Of a stretch of 64,000 nucleotides of DNA, positions 11,022 to 22,443 are shown piece after piece. This DNA comes from Paulownia fortunei (Eukaryota; Streptophyta; Magnoliopsida; Lamiales; Paulowniaceae): positions 31,050,118 to 31,114,117 of the forward strand of contig CM033106.1 in the NCBI GenBank assembly GCA_019321725.1, given 5' to 3'. Under the pieces are notes generated by a model. The model saw only the letters and a program-made list of their open reading frames with translations, searched no databases and was not told the origin of the DNA. The position numbers and the translations under genes were made by a program. Numbering within the stretch: the first letter of the stretch is position 1; each line of letters begins with the position of its first letter.

Positions 11022-13664
11022 TTAATCATTTTATTTTTTGGGAGACAAACGTTGGACCATAATTCCCGGCAATGAATCCATAGTGGCACCCACCGATGCC
11101 TGCACCTGCATGTCTGGGGTTATTGGATTCACGGGCAGAGTTATATCATTTCTCATTGACAAAATTTATGGGCGCCAAGGTTGGATGAGCCACCTCCTAT
11201 TCCATGTGCTTTTTCTTCGACCGTCTGCAACTAAGGCAGCCTGGATCAGTGATGAACATTGTAAAATAGGGAGGGATGTGGCCTTCTTTAACCTTTGCAG
11301 GGAATTGCATCAATGGGGTCTCCTTTGAGGATTTTATGAATGGAGTTGGTACATCGCCTGATTTCTTAATTTCTTTTTGACTAAAGGTTTTGTATGATCA
11401 TTTTCATCGGCTTGTTTTGAGGTTTCAGGAATGGCATCACTTGCTGTTTAGCATAGTTTGATTTTGGTATGTTTAGAAAATGAGCTCAAAGGAGATACAC
11501 ATAAATTGCATGTGTATTTTGTTTGTGCAAATACTTTAGTTGCATTCATAATGACCATCCCTAAATCCAGCAGCGTTGTGGTCACTTATTACCACTTCGG
11601 ATCTTGTATTGTGTTTTCATTATTATATTTATTGGTAATCAAGTTATGATTTTGCGGTTATTTTTCACTAATTTCAAATCGAATTGTCATATGCGATTTT
11701 GTTGGAAAATAATTTCGAATTGCGATTTTGTCAAATAAAACAAAAGTGCGATTTTAAATTATTGCAGGTGGTTTGATGGTCTTTTATCAATAAGAGAAAT
11801 TATTAATCTCTAAAAAGTTAAGATATTAATATAAAAATTATTTGAATATGAAAATAATACCATGATTTTTTAATTCTGTAGCGCTAATGGTCTCTTTTAA
11901 TAGATTTTTCACCGCATTCAAGACCAAATTGATTTTTGATGTCTTTATATGAATTGTAACCCTATATATTAGTTTTTTATATCTTTATGCATAAGCTCAA
12001 TATGACATATGAAGTGAGTTATGCCTAAAATATCAAGAGATATTATATAAAAAAAATTCAGTCAAGTGCAGTTTATTTAATTCAATTTTTCTTATTGAAA
12101 TATAAATAACTGGATTTCATAATAAACATAAAAGTTATATATTTATCTTTTAGCTTTCTAATGGTTCGAGAAATAAGTCAAAATAATATTAAAACAAAAA
12201 GTTATTATTGAAATACGAATACTGATAGCACCAAATAACAGATTATTCAAAATTTTAACCAAATTTTATGTTTATTTTCATTTTCTTCTCATTTTGTTAT
12301 TACCTACAATATTTCAAACTAAATGCATAAAAAGTAATATAAACACTCAAAAACTAATCAAAAATTTAAGCAAATGGTACTTAAGCAATATGTATAAATT
12401 TCACTCACCAATAGTTGTTACTTTTATTTCTTATCATAAGTTTTAAGATTGAGAGATGTGAGTTGGAAAAAAAAAAATAATCAGTTTAATTATTAAAATT
12501 TATATAATATGTTAATTACAAAATTACTCTTTTAAGGTATAAATAGGCGGTTCGATTTTTATAATTTTTTTAACTTCTAAACCGCCACCACACCGTTAAA
12601 ACGGTGTGGTTTTTATTTCGTAATTTAAATTATGATTTTTATGATAAATCAATATTAACAATGCGGTACGTAATGATTTAAACGATTTTTTAAAAATTAT
12701 GATCACCCCTAATTATATTCCTTGGTTATTTTAACACGTGGATGCGTGGTTTAAATAATTTATCTGATTATAAAAATTAAAATTTAAGAATTATATCTAA
12801 TGCTTTTTATTGTTTTTAAATAATGAAATGCAAAATGTTAAAAATAATTTATAAGTACTTGAAAAAGTATGACATCTTTTTCACTTAATTTGAGGCCAAA
12901 TATGAGCAAATCAAAGGATCCCTGGATACAAGAATTCAAACGAAGTGAATGCAATATACAAAGTTAATAAAAAAGAAAGCCCACAAATCCAAAAATATAA
13001 TATGGTTGGAGAAGCCAATACTTTCAAGTTAAATACCTATTTCATAACTCAATAAATAATACACCTTCATATCAAAATATAAGTTTTCATTGGTCCTACA
13101 CGAAATTTTAAGTAAGAGAACTTTTTAAAATAGCAGTTGTCAATAACTAGTTAAGAGGACAGGTAATTTGTTAAAAAAAAATAATATATATATTTTTAAA
13201 ATAAAATATTATTTTATAATATTTCCAAAAAAACAAAAATAATTAGAATAGAGGGAGAATATGATTTTAATTTATGAAAATGATAAAATAAATCCTATAA
13301 TATAATTTTTGTGGTGCGCATGTCTTTTCCTAATTCCCACAAAACCACCGCCAACTATCCCACACATGCCAGCTCAGCTCACCTATCTATAAAAGAAAAT
13401 TACAATCCCAACCCCGAAACATAAAGTCAATCTCGGCCGTCCATTGCATCTCGTCCCATTCCGAAACCCTTTCGGATTCGAACTATTTTCTCCAATAAAT
13501 ATATGCCGTCCGATCGAATTCTCTAAACCTACGTATCTTTTATAACCAATGACCCTCGGCGTGTCATAGACGCAAAATATTCACAAAACCTATAGCTACA
13601 CACACTATAACACCATCAGAAACACACATAGGAGAGTTTTCGGGGAGAGAGAGAAGAAGCAAGG
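11022..13664. other. Long AT-rich intergenic region; NIPA 3' flank and eIF4B promoter
   Basis: The first several hundred bases are probably NIPA 3' UTR; the open frame at 11038-11328 has no known motif. About 11.65-13.3 kb is very AT-rich, with a perfect hairpin at 12587-12610 and a CACCCCTAATTAT stretch near 12704-12716 that resembles a transposon end without a partner I can find. From about 13.32 kb base composition becomes more balanced, as expected for the eIF4B promoter and leader. Confidence 0.5.
12587..12610. repeat. Perfect 10-bp inverted repeat with 4-base loop
   Basis: The sequence ACCACACCGT, then TAAA, then ACGGTGTGGT forms a perfect hairpin. It sits in AT-rich non-coding DNA, and its GC-rich arms stand out. 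It may be the core of a decayed palindromic transposon. Confidence 0.8.
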
Positions 13665-16149
13665 ATGGCGGCAACCGTGAGCGCGTGGTCAAAACCAGGC
13701 GCCTGGGCTCTGGATTCGGAGGAAAACGAGACGGAGCTCCTCCAGCAACACAAAGAAGATGCGGCTGCCGCTAACGGCCACTCTAACGGCCGCGAAACGG
13801 CGGATTATCCATCACTCGCCGCCGCCGCCGCCACAAAAACTAAGAAGAAAAAGCCGCAAACGCTATCTCTTCAGGAATTCACGACATACGGCGTGGCTAG
13901 GCCGGCGGCGACTGAGCCGAAGGGCTTGACGACGGATGAGCTTTTGGTTCTTCCCACCGGACCACGTCAGCGCTCCGCTGAGGAGCTCGATCGGAATAAG
14001 CTTGGTGGCGGCTTCAGATCCTACGGCGGCGGCATGAGGGATGAGCAGCCGCGGCGTCAGGGAAGCTTTAATCGGGAATCCAATCGTGAATTTGTGCAGT
14101 CGAGGGCTGATGAGACTGATAATTGGGCGGCGGGGAAGAAGTCGTCTGCTAATAATGGGTTTGAGAGGAGGGAAAGGGGAGAAAGAGGGGGCTTTTTCCC
14201 GGATTCGCAATCACGAGCGGATGAGGTTGATAATTGGGCCTCGAATAAAAGTTTTGTTCCCTCGGAGCCAAGGAGATATGAGAAAAGAGGGGGATTTGGG
14301 TTGGAACCGAGTAATGGTGGTGCAGATTCAAGTAATTGGGTGAAGAGGAAGGAGGACGAGGGACGGAGGATTGGCAGTGCGTTTGATAGTTTGAGGGAGA
14401 GGAGAGGGGGTTCTGAGTCGAATGGGGCTGATTCTGAGAGTTGGGGGAGGAAAAGAGAGGAGGGGAGTGTTGGCGGTAGGCCGAGATTGAATTTGCAGCC
14501 TAGAACGCTGCCGGTGGGCGAAGGGCAGAAAAGTGAGATTGCCAGTGTAGGGAAGCCAAAGGGGAGTAGTCCATTTGGTGAAGCAAGGCCGAGGGAGGAG
14601 GTGTTGATGGGGAAGGGGCAAGATTGGAAGGAAATTGAGGAAAAGCTTGAGTCTACGAAGATTAAGGAGGTTGTTTCTGCAGGTCCCACTGATGGGCCGG
14701 CCATTGCAAAGAGGAGCTTTTGGAGTGGGAATGGGAGAGACAGGTTGCGGCTGGAAGACAAGAGTGAGAGGGGTTGGAGGAAGCCGGAATCAGTTGATTC
14801 TCGTCCCCAGAGGTTGGTGATTTAGGTTATGAAACTACATGAGTTATGGAGAATATTGACGTCTTTGATCATTGAAATTTTTGGAACGCTAATACCATGG
14901 TTGAAATAGTTTCTTGCTTTGCACTTTGATGCATGGTTTGAAAAATTGTGCAATAAGTTGGGTTTTATGTGGTTGTGTTTCTCTATGTTAATTGCCTTAT
15001 GTGATCTTAAGGTGATACTCGTTTGTTTCAATCAGTAATGATGATCTGTTTAATAAATTTAGTACTTCTCAGAGATGATGGAGTACTGGTTATTGAGTCA
15101 ACATGTCTGGGATTTTTGAAAAACTCTGTTTTTTTTTTCTGTTGAATAATTCTTGTTAATGGGTTTGTAAATCTTCTTATTAGCTAAAATTGGTAATCCA
15201 AGGTCTTTTGAGATATATGATTCATTCCTGGAGTCATTAAGCTTGCTTTGCAACTTTAGGTAGTTTGCTAGCAAATTGCCAGGTCTACAAAAGAATGTCG
15301 TGCTAATATACTGTTGGACAGTCAACCAGCCTGTTAAAGGTCTTCTCTAAGCCCCCATTTGGAGGGGACTTTCTAGCCGACCACCAGAGCTTGGTAATTT
15401 TGCTGCTAGTTCACAGCCCTTGCATGACATGTGTGTTCTATCAATTAACTGACCTGTAAGTAGTGGTTGTTTTGATGATAATTGCTGCAAGTTTAACTAC
15501 TGGTGACACATGCATTAGTTTTGTATTTTAGCAGTAGTTTGTAGCTCTTGCATTAGCTGATATTTTTTGATTATTAATTTGGTTGGGTTTTTATGTAATA
15601 TAGTAATTGAACGTCATGTGCTATGTTTTCTTTGTTTCCTCTTTGTATGCTTGAGCTATTGGTATATCTGGTGAATTTTCATTTAACTTTTGACATTGGA
15701 TTAATTAGGATGAAAATGAAGGAGCTCCATAATGTAGAGAGTGCACCATAAGACTTTTTTTTTTATCCTTCTTCATATGCCTAGAAATATTATAGCTGGT
15801 TTGTGATCAGACATCAAAATGGTCATGGAGAGGGACTTGTGTGATAACATGGGCTGTTATGCAATAACAACTATGGACAGGGGAGTTGGAGGATGAGTTT
15901 TTCCTGCACTCTAGTATTTTATGTTTGTGTGAAAAACAAACAGGGTTTTAGAATCAATCTTGATATTTTCGTGACCCTCATTTCCATGTTTTAACTCTTA
16001 AAATTTTGTTCTTGAAGCTATTGTTTGCTGTCATTGACCTTATCTTTCTTTTTTGCTTTTGTAGTGCTAGTGAATCTGAAAATGGACCTGCTGAGAACAC
16101 TGAAAATGGACATGCTGAAGAGGCTGAAGAGGGAGATACTCCGATGTGA
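13665..16149 (+). CDS. Eukaryotic translation initiation factor 4B (plant eIF4B, eIF4B3-like)
   Basis: Plant eIF4B, an RNA-binding factor that assists the eIF4A/eIF4F helicase in 43S recruitment. Exon 1 is 13665-14812 and exon 2 is 16065-16149; they join in frame as RPQ-SASESENG and end EEGDTPM, giving 410 residues. The N-terminus MAATVSAWSKPGAWAL is the plant eIF4B signature. It is followed by a Lys-rich stretch before the conserved LSLQEFTTYG and a Gly/Arg/Ser-rich low-complexity middle with repeated RADEVDNWA-like units (near residues 149, 186 and 222). That disorder is typical of eIF4B. It is shorter than the roughly 530-550 residues of eIF4B1/2, so a 4B3-like form is likely. The final exon is only 85 bases after a 1.25-kb intron. 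The predicted retained-intron form would end after RPQRLVI. Confidence 0.87.
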
Positions 16150-18651
16150 GGCCGAGGTAGTAGTGAGCTTTGAAAAGTGAAGGGGCAGCACTGAATGTTG
16201 CACAATTGATGTGCTGAGCTGATAGGATTTTGGTTTTACAATTCTTTTTTGGTGTTCTGTTACATATGTCATTGCAATGCACAATATAGAGCAATTTTGG
16301 TAGAATTACTGGTAGATTTTCTTTTATGCCCATATGGCTTGTTTGTACTTGGGCGTGGTGACTATTTAAGTTTGTCTATTTTATTTTTTGGAGTCAAATT
16401 CTGTTATTTATTGGTGTGGATCCTGGAAATGATGTTATGCAGACTCTGAGGAAAATATAAAAGGACTTTAACATGTTGCTGATATACGCACATTGTTTTA
16501 CTTTTATGCTTTGAACTCAATCTTTGTGAGTGGGAATATATTCCCTTATTTCAGTGAAATTGTTTGATTATACTGAAAAGTAAGTATAGTTCATCTTATT
16601 CCCCTGATATGGCTTATGGCACTTCTGGTAAGGAAAACTTGTAATTGTTAAGCAATTACATTGTATGCATATACATTACATTATGATTTACACGAATGTT
16701 TTGGACCAACTGTTTTACCAGTTCATCTAAGTTGCTTGTATTTAGAAAAGTTTCTATCATTTACTCGTGATAGCTGGTGTAGCTACAAGTGTTCTAAAGT
16801 AAATGCGTTTCAGCAGCTAGGTTTGCCATACGGCCTGTCCTGTTTGCTCTAGTGGTTGCTTTTGTTTATGCCCTATTTGTTGAGTTTGGTTTCTCAATAT
16901 GCTCCGTGAGTATTTTGATTTAGTGTTTACAATAATTTAAAGAATGAAAGGGAATAATTTTCTCTTCTAAATAGTAGATTCTTGACCCCAATTTCTGTGT
17001 TTGCGGAAGGAACTATGCTTAGGCCCGGGGGTGCTAATTATTTTGTTATATTTTTTGGTCAAATACCTCTGCTCTATTGCTTGCTCAGCGTTTGTCAGTT
17101 TTCTCCGATTGTTGATTTTGGTTTCTCAGTGTGCTATGTATTTGAACTGTACGAGGTGGATCTTGATTCAGGATAGGGGATGTTCATCTGCAACATGAAA
17201 ATGGAATTTGCCTTTGAACATCGAATTTAGTCTAAAGGATGAAGGGGAAGAGCTTCTACTTCTCGACTAGAAGGCAATCTTGATTCCAATGTCGAAAGCA
17301 GTTGCTTACTATTATGTTGTATTTTCTTGCCATTTGCTCGTACTGGTGACATTTGTAGAATGTCTTACTCAGGCCAAAGTGCATCATGTTGCTACAATTT
17401 GCGTATAGAAACGAAATTGAAAAAAAAAGAAAAAAATCAGCATTTTCTTAAAAACTGCAGAATTCCAATGCCTACATTACAATGAAGCTGATAACTATCT
17501 AGATAGTATCATTATGAGATGTAACAATTACAATGAAGCTGATACCATCGTTGGACTTCAATAGTAGTTAGATAGTATCATTATGAGATGTAAGGACAAG
17601 TTACATTAATGAAAAGTATGTTCTTACCAAGAATTCATCAAAATTTTCTGCGGACAGATCCCAGGTGTTAATGGTGGTTTGACTTTAGCAGCCTGGTTGT
17701 GCTACGCGACTACTCTCACTCTCAACATGGTCAATTTCAGACTCTTGGTACCAAAGCATCCCACGCCATCCTCTTCTAGAATCATACATTTTCAACAGCT
17801 TTCCCTCATCTCATTCAAAAAATAAATGAAAAATTGAACAATGAAAACCTTGTGCAGATTCAAAAACGAAGGGCCACTAGCAAATTAAGTTCTTGAAATT
17901 TTACTGATTAACCTAGATTTGAACTTCATGAAACTATTGGCTTTTGTTGACATGGGGACTAGGCTTGATGCCCACAAAATCTACACATGCATATAGAACT
18001 TTGTTAGCACATTATTTTTACGGTAGAACTACCTTCTTGACTGCCTTTAGGCATGACCTCTTTCCATCTTGCACTCAATTTCTCACCAATTAACCAATTT
18101 ACTAATACTATTTTCTCATCATAATTCATAGTTTTACTTCTCTGCTTTTGAAAAAGTTATATTGGATATATTAAAAAGCAGGCAAAGGTTGATGGGACGA
18201 TTTAAATCCATGTCTCTTTTCTTCCAAAACGGAGAGAAAAAATAGACAGTGAACCCTTAAAACATGTGGAACGATTACATTCATTCAAAGACAACTAATG
18301 ATTCCTTTTCCATTAACGTTTATGGTAGGTACTACTACTATCTTTTGGCCATATCATAATTTTAAATTAAGTAGCTTTTTTTCTTAATAATAGAAGCTGG
18401 ATCCTAATTATTCCAGCAGCCTTAAATGCAACTCCGTACTTTTCCTGATTTCAAATTACACTCTTTCAGTCCCTCATAAATGGAGGCAGTTGAGAGTTGC
18501 AGAACAGCACTGGTTATTACTACTAACTTTTTTTTCCTCCTTATGATAAGTGCTTATTCACATTTATTCACACCCAGAATTCTCTTTACAGGCTTTACTA
18601 CATATTGTTCTCTTGCCAGCTTTTCTTTTGCTCACAGCTTTTTCAGAATTC
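16150..18651. other. Intergenic; eIF4B 3' UTR and tandem local repeats
   Basis: The beginning is eIF4B 3' UTR. Around 16.85-17.29 kb two segments resemble each other: GGTTTCTCA followed later by an AGGGGAAGAGCTTCT-like block appears twice in degenerate form, suggesting an old local duplication. A clearer short tandem repeat lies at 17476-17593. Several open frames exist but none shows a domain. The last 170 bases before 18652 contain upstream ATGs in front of the Ole e 1-like gene. Confidence 0.45.
17476..17593. repeat. Short tandem duplication, two units
   Basis: The block ATTACAATGAAGCTGATA occurs at 17476-17493 and again at 17527-17544. A 25-base block beginning TAGATAGTATCATTATGAG occurs at 17500-17524 and again at 17569-17593. 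The order is the same in both copies, so this is a tandem duplication of about 50-65 bp whose copies differ by a small indel between the blocks. Confidence 0.85.
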
Positions 18652-20083
18652 ATGGATTGGTCACAGAAGCTTTTCTTCACAGCTTTTCTTGTTGTGGCAG
18701 CAGCCATTGATGGAGCTTACGGAGATGCCATGGTCACTGGAACAGTGTTTTGTGACCAATGCAAAGATGGCCAAGTATCCCTTTTCGATTATCCCTTATA
18801 TGGTACATTTCTGTAATTCTTGCATTTTGTGTTTCTTGGGGTGCATATAGGATGTATTTAAATTGACTTGTTTATTCCCTTCTGTGGTAACATTAATTTA
18901 ATCACTCTTGTTGCATTTTTATGTTTCTTGGTTTCACTTAGTATTTAATCGATTACTGAATTATACTTTGAAGATCTTTCTGTTGCATTAATCTGAAACA
19001 TTCTTGTCCTGGTGGGGCAAATTTCATTACATTGACCAATCCTAATAAAGTTTTAGTTTTTCATCTGAAATTGAGGTTAGGAATGCTTACATCCTAGTCT
19101 TGGTTCTGTTTCTGAGGACATTAAATCAATGAATAGCCATAGAATAGCAGATCTGAAAATGAATTCAAAAATCGTTGTATGCAGGAATTAAAGTGACAAT
19201 GGCCTGTCCAGGCAGTGATGGGCAGTTCTCAATGTGGAGAGAAGAAACTACAAATTGGTTAGGTAACTATGCTATGAGGTTCGAGGGCACACCAAACTTG
19301 AGTGGATGCTACACCCAGGTTTCGGGCAACGGTCAAGGATCAAATGGCTGCGGGGCAGCAGCTGGTCCTGCCAAGTATCTAAGACTTATGTTCAACATGT
19401 TTGATATGGAAATGTACACTGTGGATCCATTGCTTGCTCAGCCTGCAGAGCCAATGTCCTTTTGCCCGAGATCTGCCACCCCGGTCCCGGTGGCCCCTGC
19501 CAAGCCTCCACCGGCACCTCTGCAGCCGCCTCTGCCACCAGTGCCTCGGTTGCCTCCAATGCCCCCAGTACCATTTTTGGAAGCTTCAGCCTGCCCGCAC
19601 CAGTAAGTTTATCACTTTAGAAAAGTGTGGTTGTGGCTCAAAATACAGGTTCAACCTTAAAGTTTTGTAGTATAAAGGTTTTTTTATCATAAGAGCAACT
19701 AAAATCTAGTGTGATATTTGTGTTGTAGGAAATGGATGATGCCTGAATACAGATGCTACTGGAAGGTGGTAACCCCAGATACCAAAGTGGCTGTTGTTTT
19801 TGGGCTGATTGCAGCCCGTAAATACGGGACAGACATGACCCTTGGGCAAGGTATGAGGGGAAGAGGGGACCCCTATAGAACCCTCCTGAGAGAAGGGACA
19901 ACTGCACTTCTCAACTCCTACAACAGCATCCAATTCCCATACCACCCTCTTGGTGTCATCGAGCACATGAATTGGGCGCTAATGGGGTCGAACCGACTTG
20001 TCCTCCACACTGCTTTGAGCTTCTTGAGGGCGAATTCAGGCACCGGGCCTAATGCCACTTGCAGATTCACTTCTTGCAAGTGA
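18652..20083 (+). CDS. Pollen Ole e 1 / extensin-family secreted proline-rich protein, three exons
   Basis: Secreted cell-wall-type protein with an Ole e 1-like N-terminal domain. Exons 18652-18802, 19185-19602 and 19729-20083 join in frame to give 307 residues. Residues 1-22 (MDWSQKLFFTAFLVVAAAIDG) form a signal peptide. The mature start VTGTVFCDQCKDGQVSLFDY carries the Ole e 1-type CxxC and is followed by WLGNYAMRFEG. Residues about 139-178 are Pro-rich (PPAPLQPPLPPVP), extensin-like. The C-terminal part has PEYRCYWKVVTPDTKVAVVF and ends CRFTSCK, with paired cysteines. The start at 18652 was preferred because it opens directly on a signal peptide; an in-frame ATG at 18550 would add 34 residues. 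Biochemical role unknown. Confidence 0.85.
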
Positions 20084-22443
20084 TTTAACCTTTGTTTAGT
20101 ATCATTATATGTATGTTGGTTCTTTCTTATATGTTGCTACACAGTTGTAATATGCATGGAGCTTATTGAATGAGGTGATGGCTGGAGATCTCTTTTGGAA
20201 GAGGTCTTCCTGTATTTATAGATAAATTTCTTATGTATGTTGATTTTGTTTGGATATGGATATGGAATGGAAGAAGAAGATGGATTGATGTAGACACTTG
20301 AATTCTCAGCAGGGCTGAAGTATTATATTTTCGCCCTGGTATTGGAATAAAACTGCTACTTGGCATTAAACTGCATTATATTCAAATGAGACATCAAAAT
20401 AATTTGTTTTTCTTGGACAATCATAGTTGCAAGGAGGGAATACTTTTGTGCTTTTACTTCTGCTTTGTAATTCTTACATTAAGATGAATTAATTGCTTCT
20501 CAAATTTGTAATTTCAAAAAATTTCAGAGTACAGATATAAGTGGGAAGAAAGAGAGCTATAATTCCTATACAACATGAAGTCAGAGACGAAAACGTAGAA
20601 TTCTAAATTACAAGTACTGGTGTGGTCTGTGTCTCATTGAATACGAGAAATTCTGGTTTGTTAATGTTTATTTGAAAACATTACATGAGAAAAATTCCAT
20701 CAATTAAAACAACATAAAATAAATCAAGGTTGATGACACTTACTTCCCCTCTTTAAGTAACTACCTTACCAACTCCTCCCCTCTATCGTTTACAATTACA
20801 AAAACTCTCACTCTAAATTTGGTTTATTAAAAAATCCATATGAAAGTAATGAACTCAAAAAAGTAGTTAAATAATCGAATTACTAAATGACCATTTTGCC
20901 CCTGGTGTCTTGGTAATGTTTATTTATTTTAAAGGAGTGTATTGTAATGTCTTTGTAATTGAAGGGATGCTTATGTAATATTCCTGTAAGTATATTTTAT
21001 TGTCCCAAAAAATTAAAAATATTTTAAATGCAAATATCATTTTTATAGTCTTTGGATTTTAGAATTAAATTCTTAAAAAAAAGGTAAAGTCTTGTGAAAC
21101 CCTAAATCGAGTCTCTTCCTTTCTTGACCTCTATCACTGCCAATCCCTTGTCTCTCTCTCTCTCTCTTTCCCCCTCCACCGTCACCACTACTTTCTCGTT
21201 GTTTCCTCCCCAACGATGGCCATCTCCTCCTCTCTCCCATCCCCCTAATCTCTCCATCATTGTCTTCCTCCCTCTTTTTCCCATCATATTCTCACTCCCT
21301 TCTCTTCAACTACTCTCTTATCTTTGTCCCTCCCCTCCACCGTCTCTTTCTCTTCCGTTACCCAGAAGAACCCAACCTTTTCTGCCGACACCTTCCTCAT
21401 TGCTCTCGCTCCCTCACTCGTGCTCCCCATCATCGTGTCTAGCCTTTGCTCTCTTTAGCTTGTACTCCCCATTCTACCCTCTCCATCCCTCATCTTCCCC
21501 ATTGCTGCCTATAAGAGAAGAAAAGTTATAACCCAAAAAGAAAAAAAAGAAAAAAAAAAAAAAGAAACAAACGAGGGGAAAAGAAAAAGAAAAAATAAAG
21601 AATTTTTTAAGTTATTTTTATGTGTAAAATTTATAATTATTGTTTAAAGACACATCTCTGTTTATATTCCAATCCTATAATATTAGAAAATCTACTTGAG
21701 TAAATTATTTTTCTTTAATAAATTTAAGAATAATTGTTAGTTTATTATAAATTTGGGAAGGTTGAAAAACAATCACCAATTGATTTTTTTGGCGCAAGGA
21801 CAAATTCTTTCCATCAAGTGGTTATGTTTCTAAAACAGTATTTCATTACTTTTGTTCCCTTTAATGTATCTAATTATTATATGTACACCTTCTTTAAATT
21901 AAAATCTTACCAAGAGTATTTTGATCGAGAAAAATACTTATCTCGATTAAAAAAAATAAAATATACGTTATCATTTATCGTTCAAAATCCTAACAATATA
22001 GGAAGTTCAATAAATATGGTAAACTCACAGAGAATATTATTATAATTATAAAAAAAAAGAGAAAAAATAATAATAATTCAATTATTTCAAAAAAAGTATA
22101 AATACAATTAATCTATAATCAAATATAAAAGACAAAATTCTAAATAAGAGTGCTAGCAGAGTTGAGTTGACTATTTGGAAGCAAGGCCTTGATATTCAAA
22201 GCTTGAGCATAATGAGCTTAATTATTGTGACCTCGAGCTCAACCAAAAAAACTATTTAGACTTGAGTTCCACTTATTTAATTTGTGACTTAAAATTTACT
22301 ATTAATTGATTTGTCCATAGTTGAACAATTATTACTGTATTAGAATTAACTGGATATGGACTAGCAGCTAATACCATAGGAGATTCCACCTTTGGGAGTC
22401 AAACGTTTACTTCATCACTTCAAAAACCAGAAAAGAAGCAACA
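20084..22443. other. Intergenic with a pyrimidine-rich block
   Basis: The first few hundred bases are probable 3' UTR of the Ole e 1-like gene. Between about 21110 and 21530 the plus strand is extremely C/T-rich, starting with (CT)n at about 21150-21168. It is preceded by a telobox-like AAACCCTAAA near 21097-21106 and followed by a long A-rich run (21531-21598). The block could be a decayed retroposed 5' leader plus poly(A), but no coding match is seen. The rest is AT-rich without recognisable features. Confidence 0.45.

Noticed and set aside
11038..11328. 96-residue open frame after NIPA
   Set aside because: Lies where the NIPA 3' UTR is expected and shows no recognisable domain.
14057..14761. 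234-residue open frame on the minus strand
   Set aside because: Antisense to eIF4B exon 1; long only because the sense strand is purine-rich with biased codons.
18550..18651. Upstream in-frame extension of the Ole e 1-like protein
   Set aside because: The added segment precedes a complete signal peptide; the start at 18652 explains the protein better, although the longer form cannot be excluded.
21124..21531. 135-residue Ser/Leu/Pro-rich open frame
   Set aside because: Produced by the C/T-rich block; no motif, no splice context and no start context of note.
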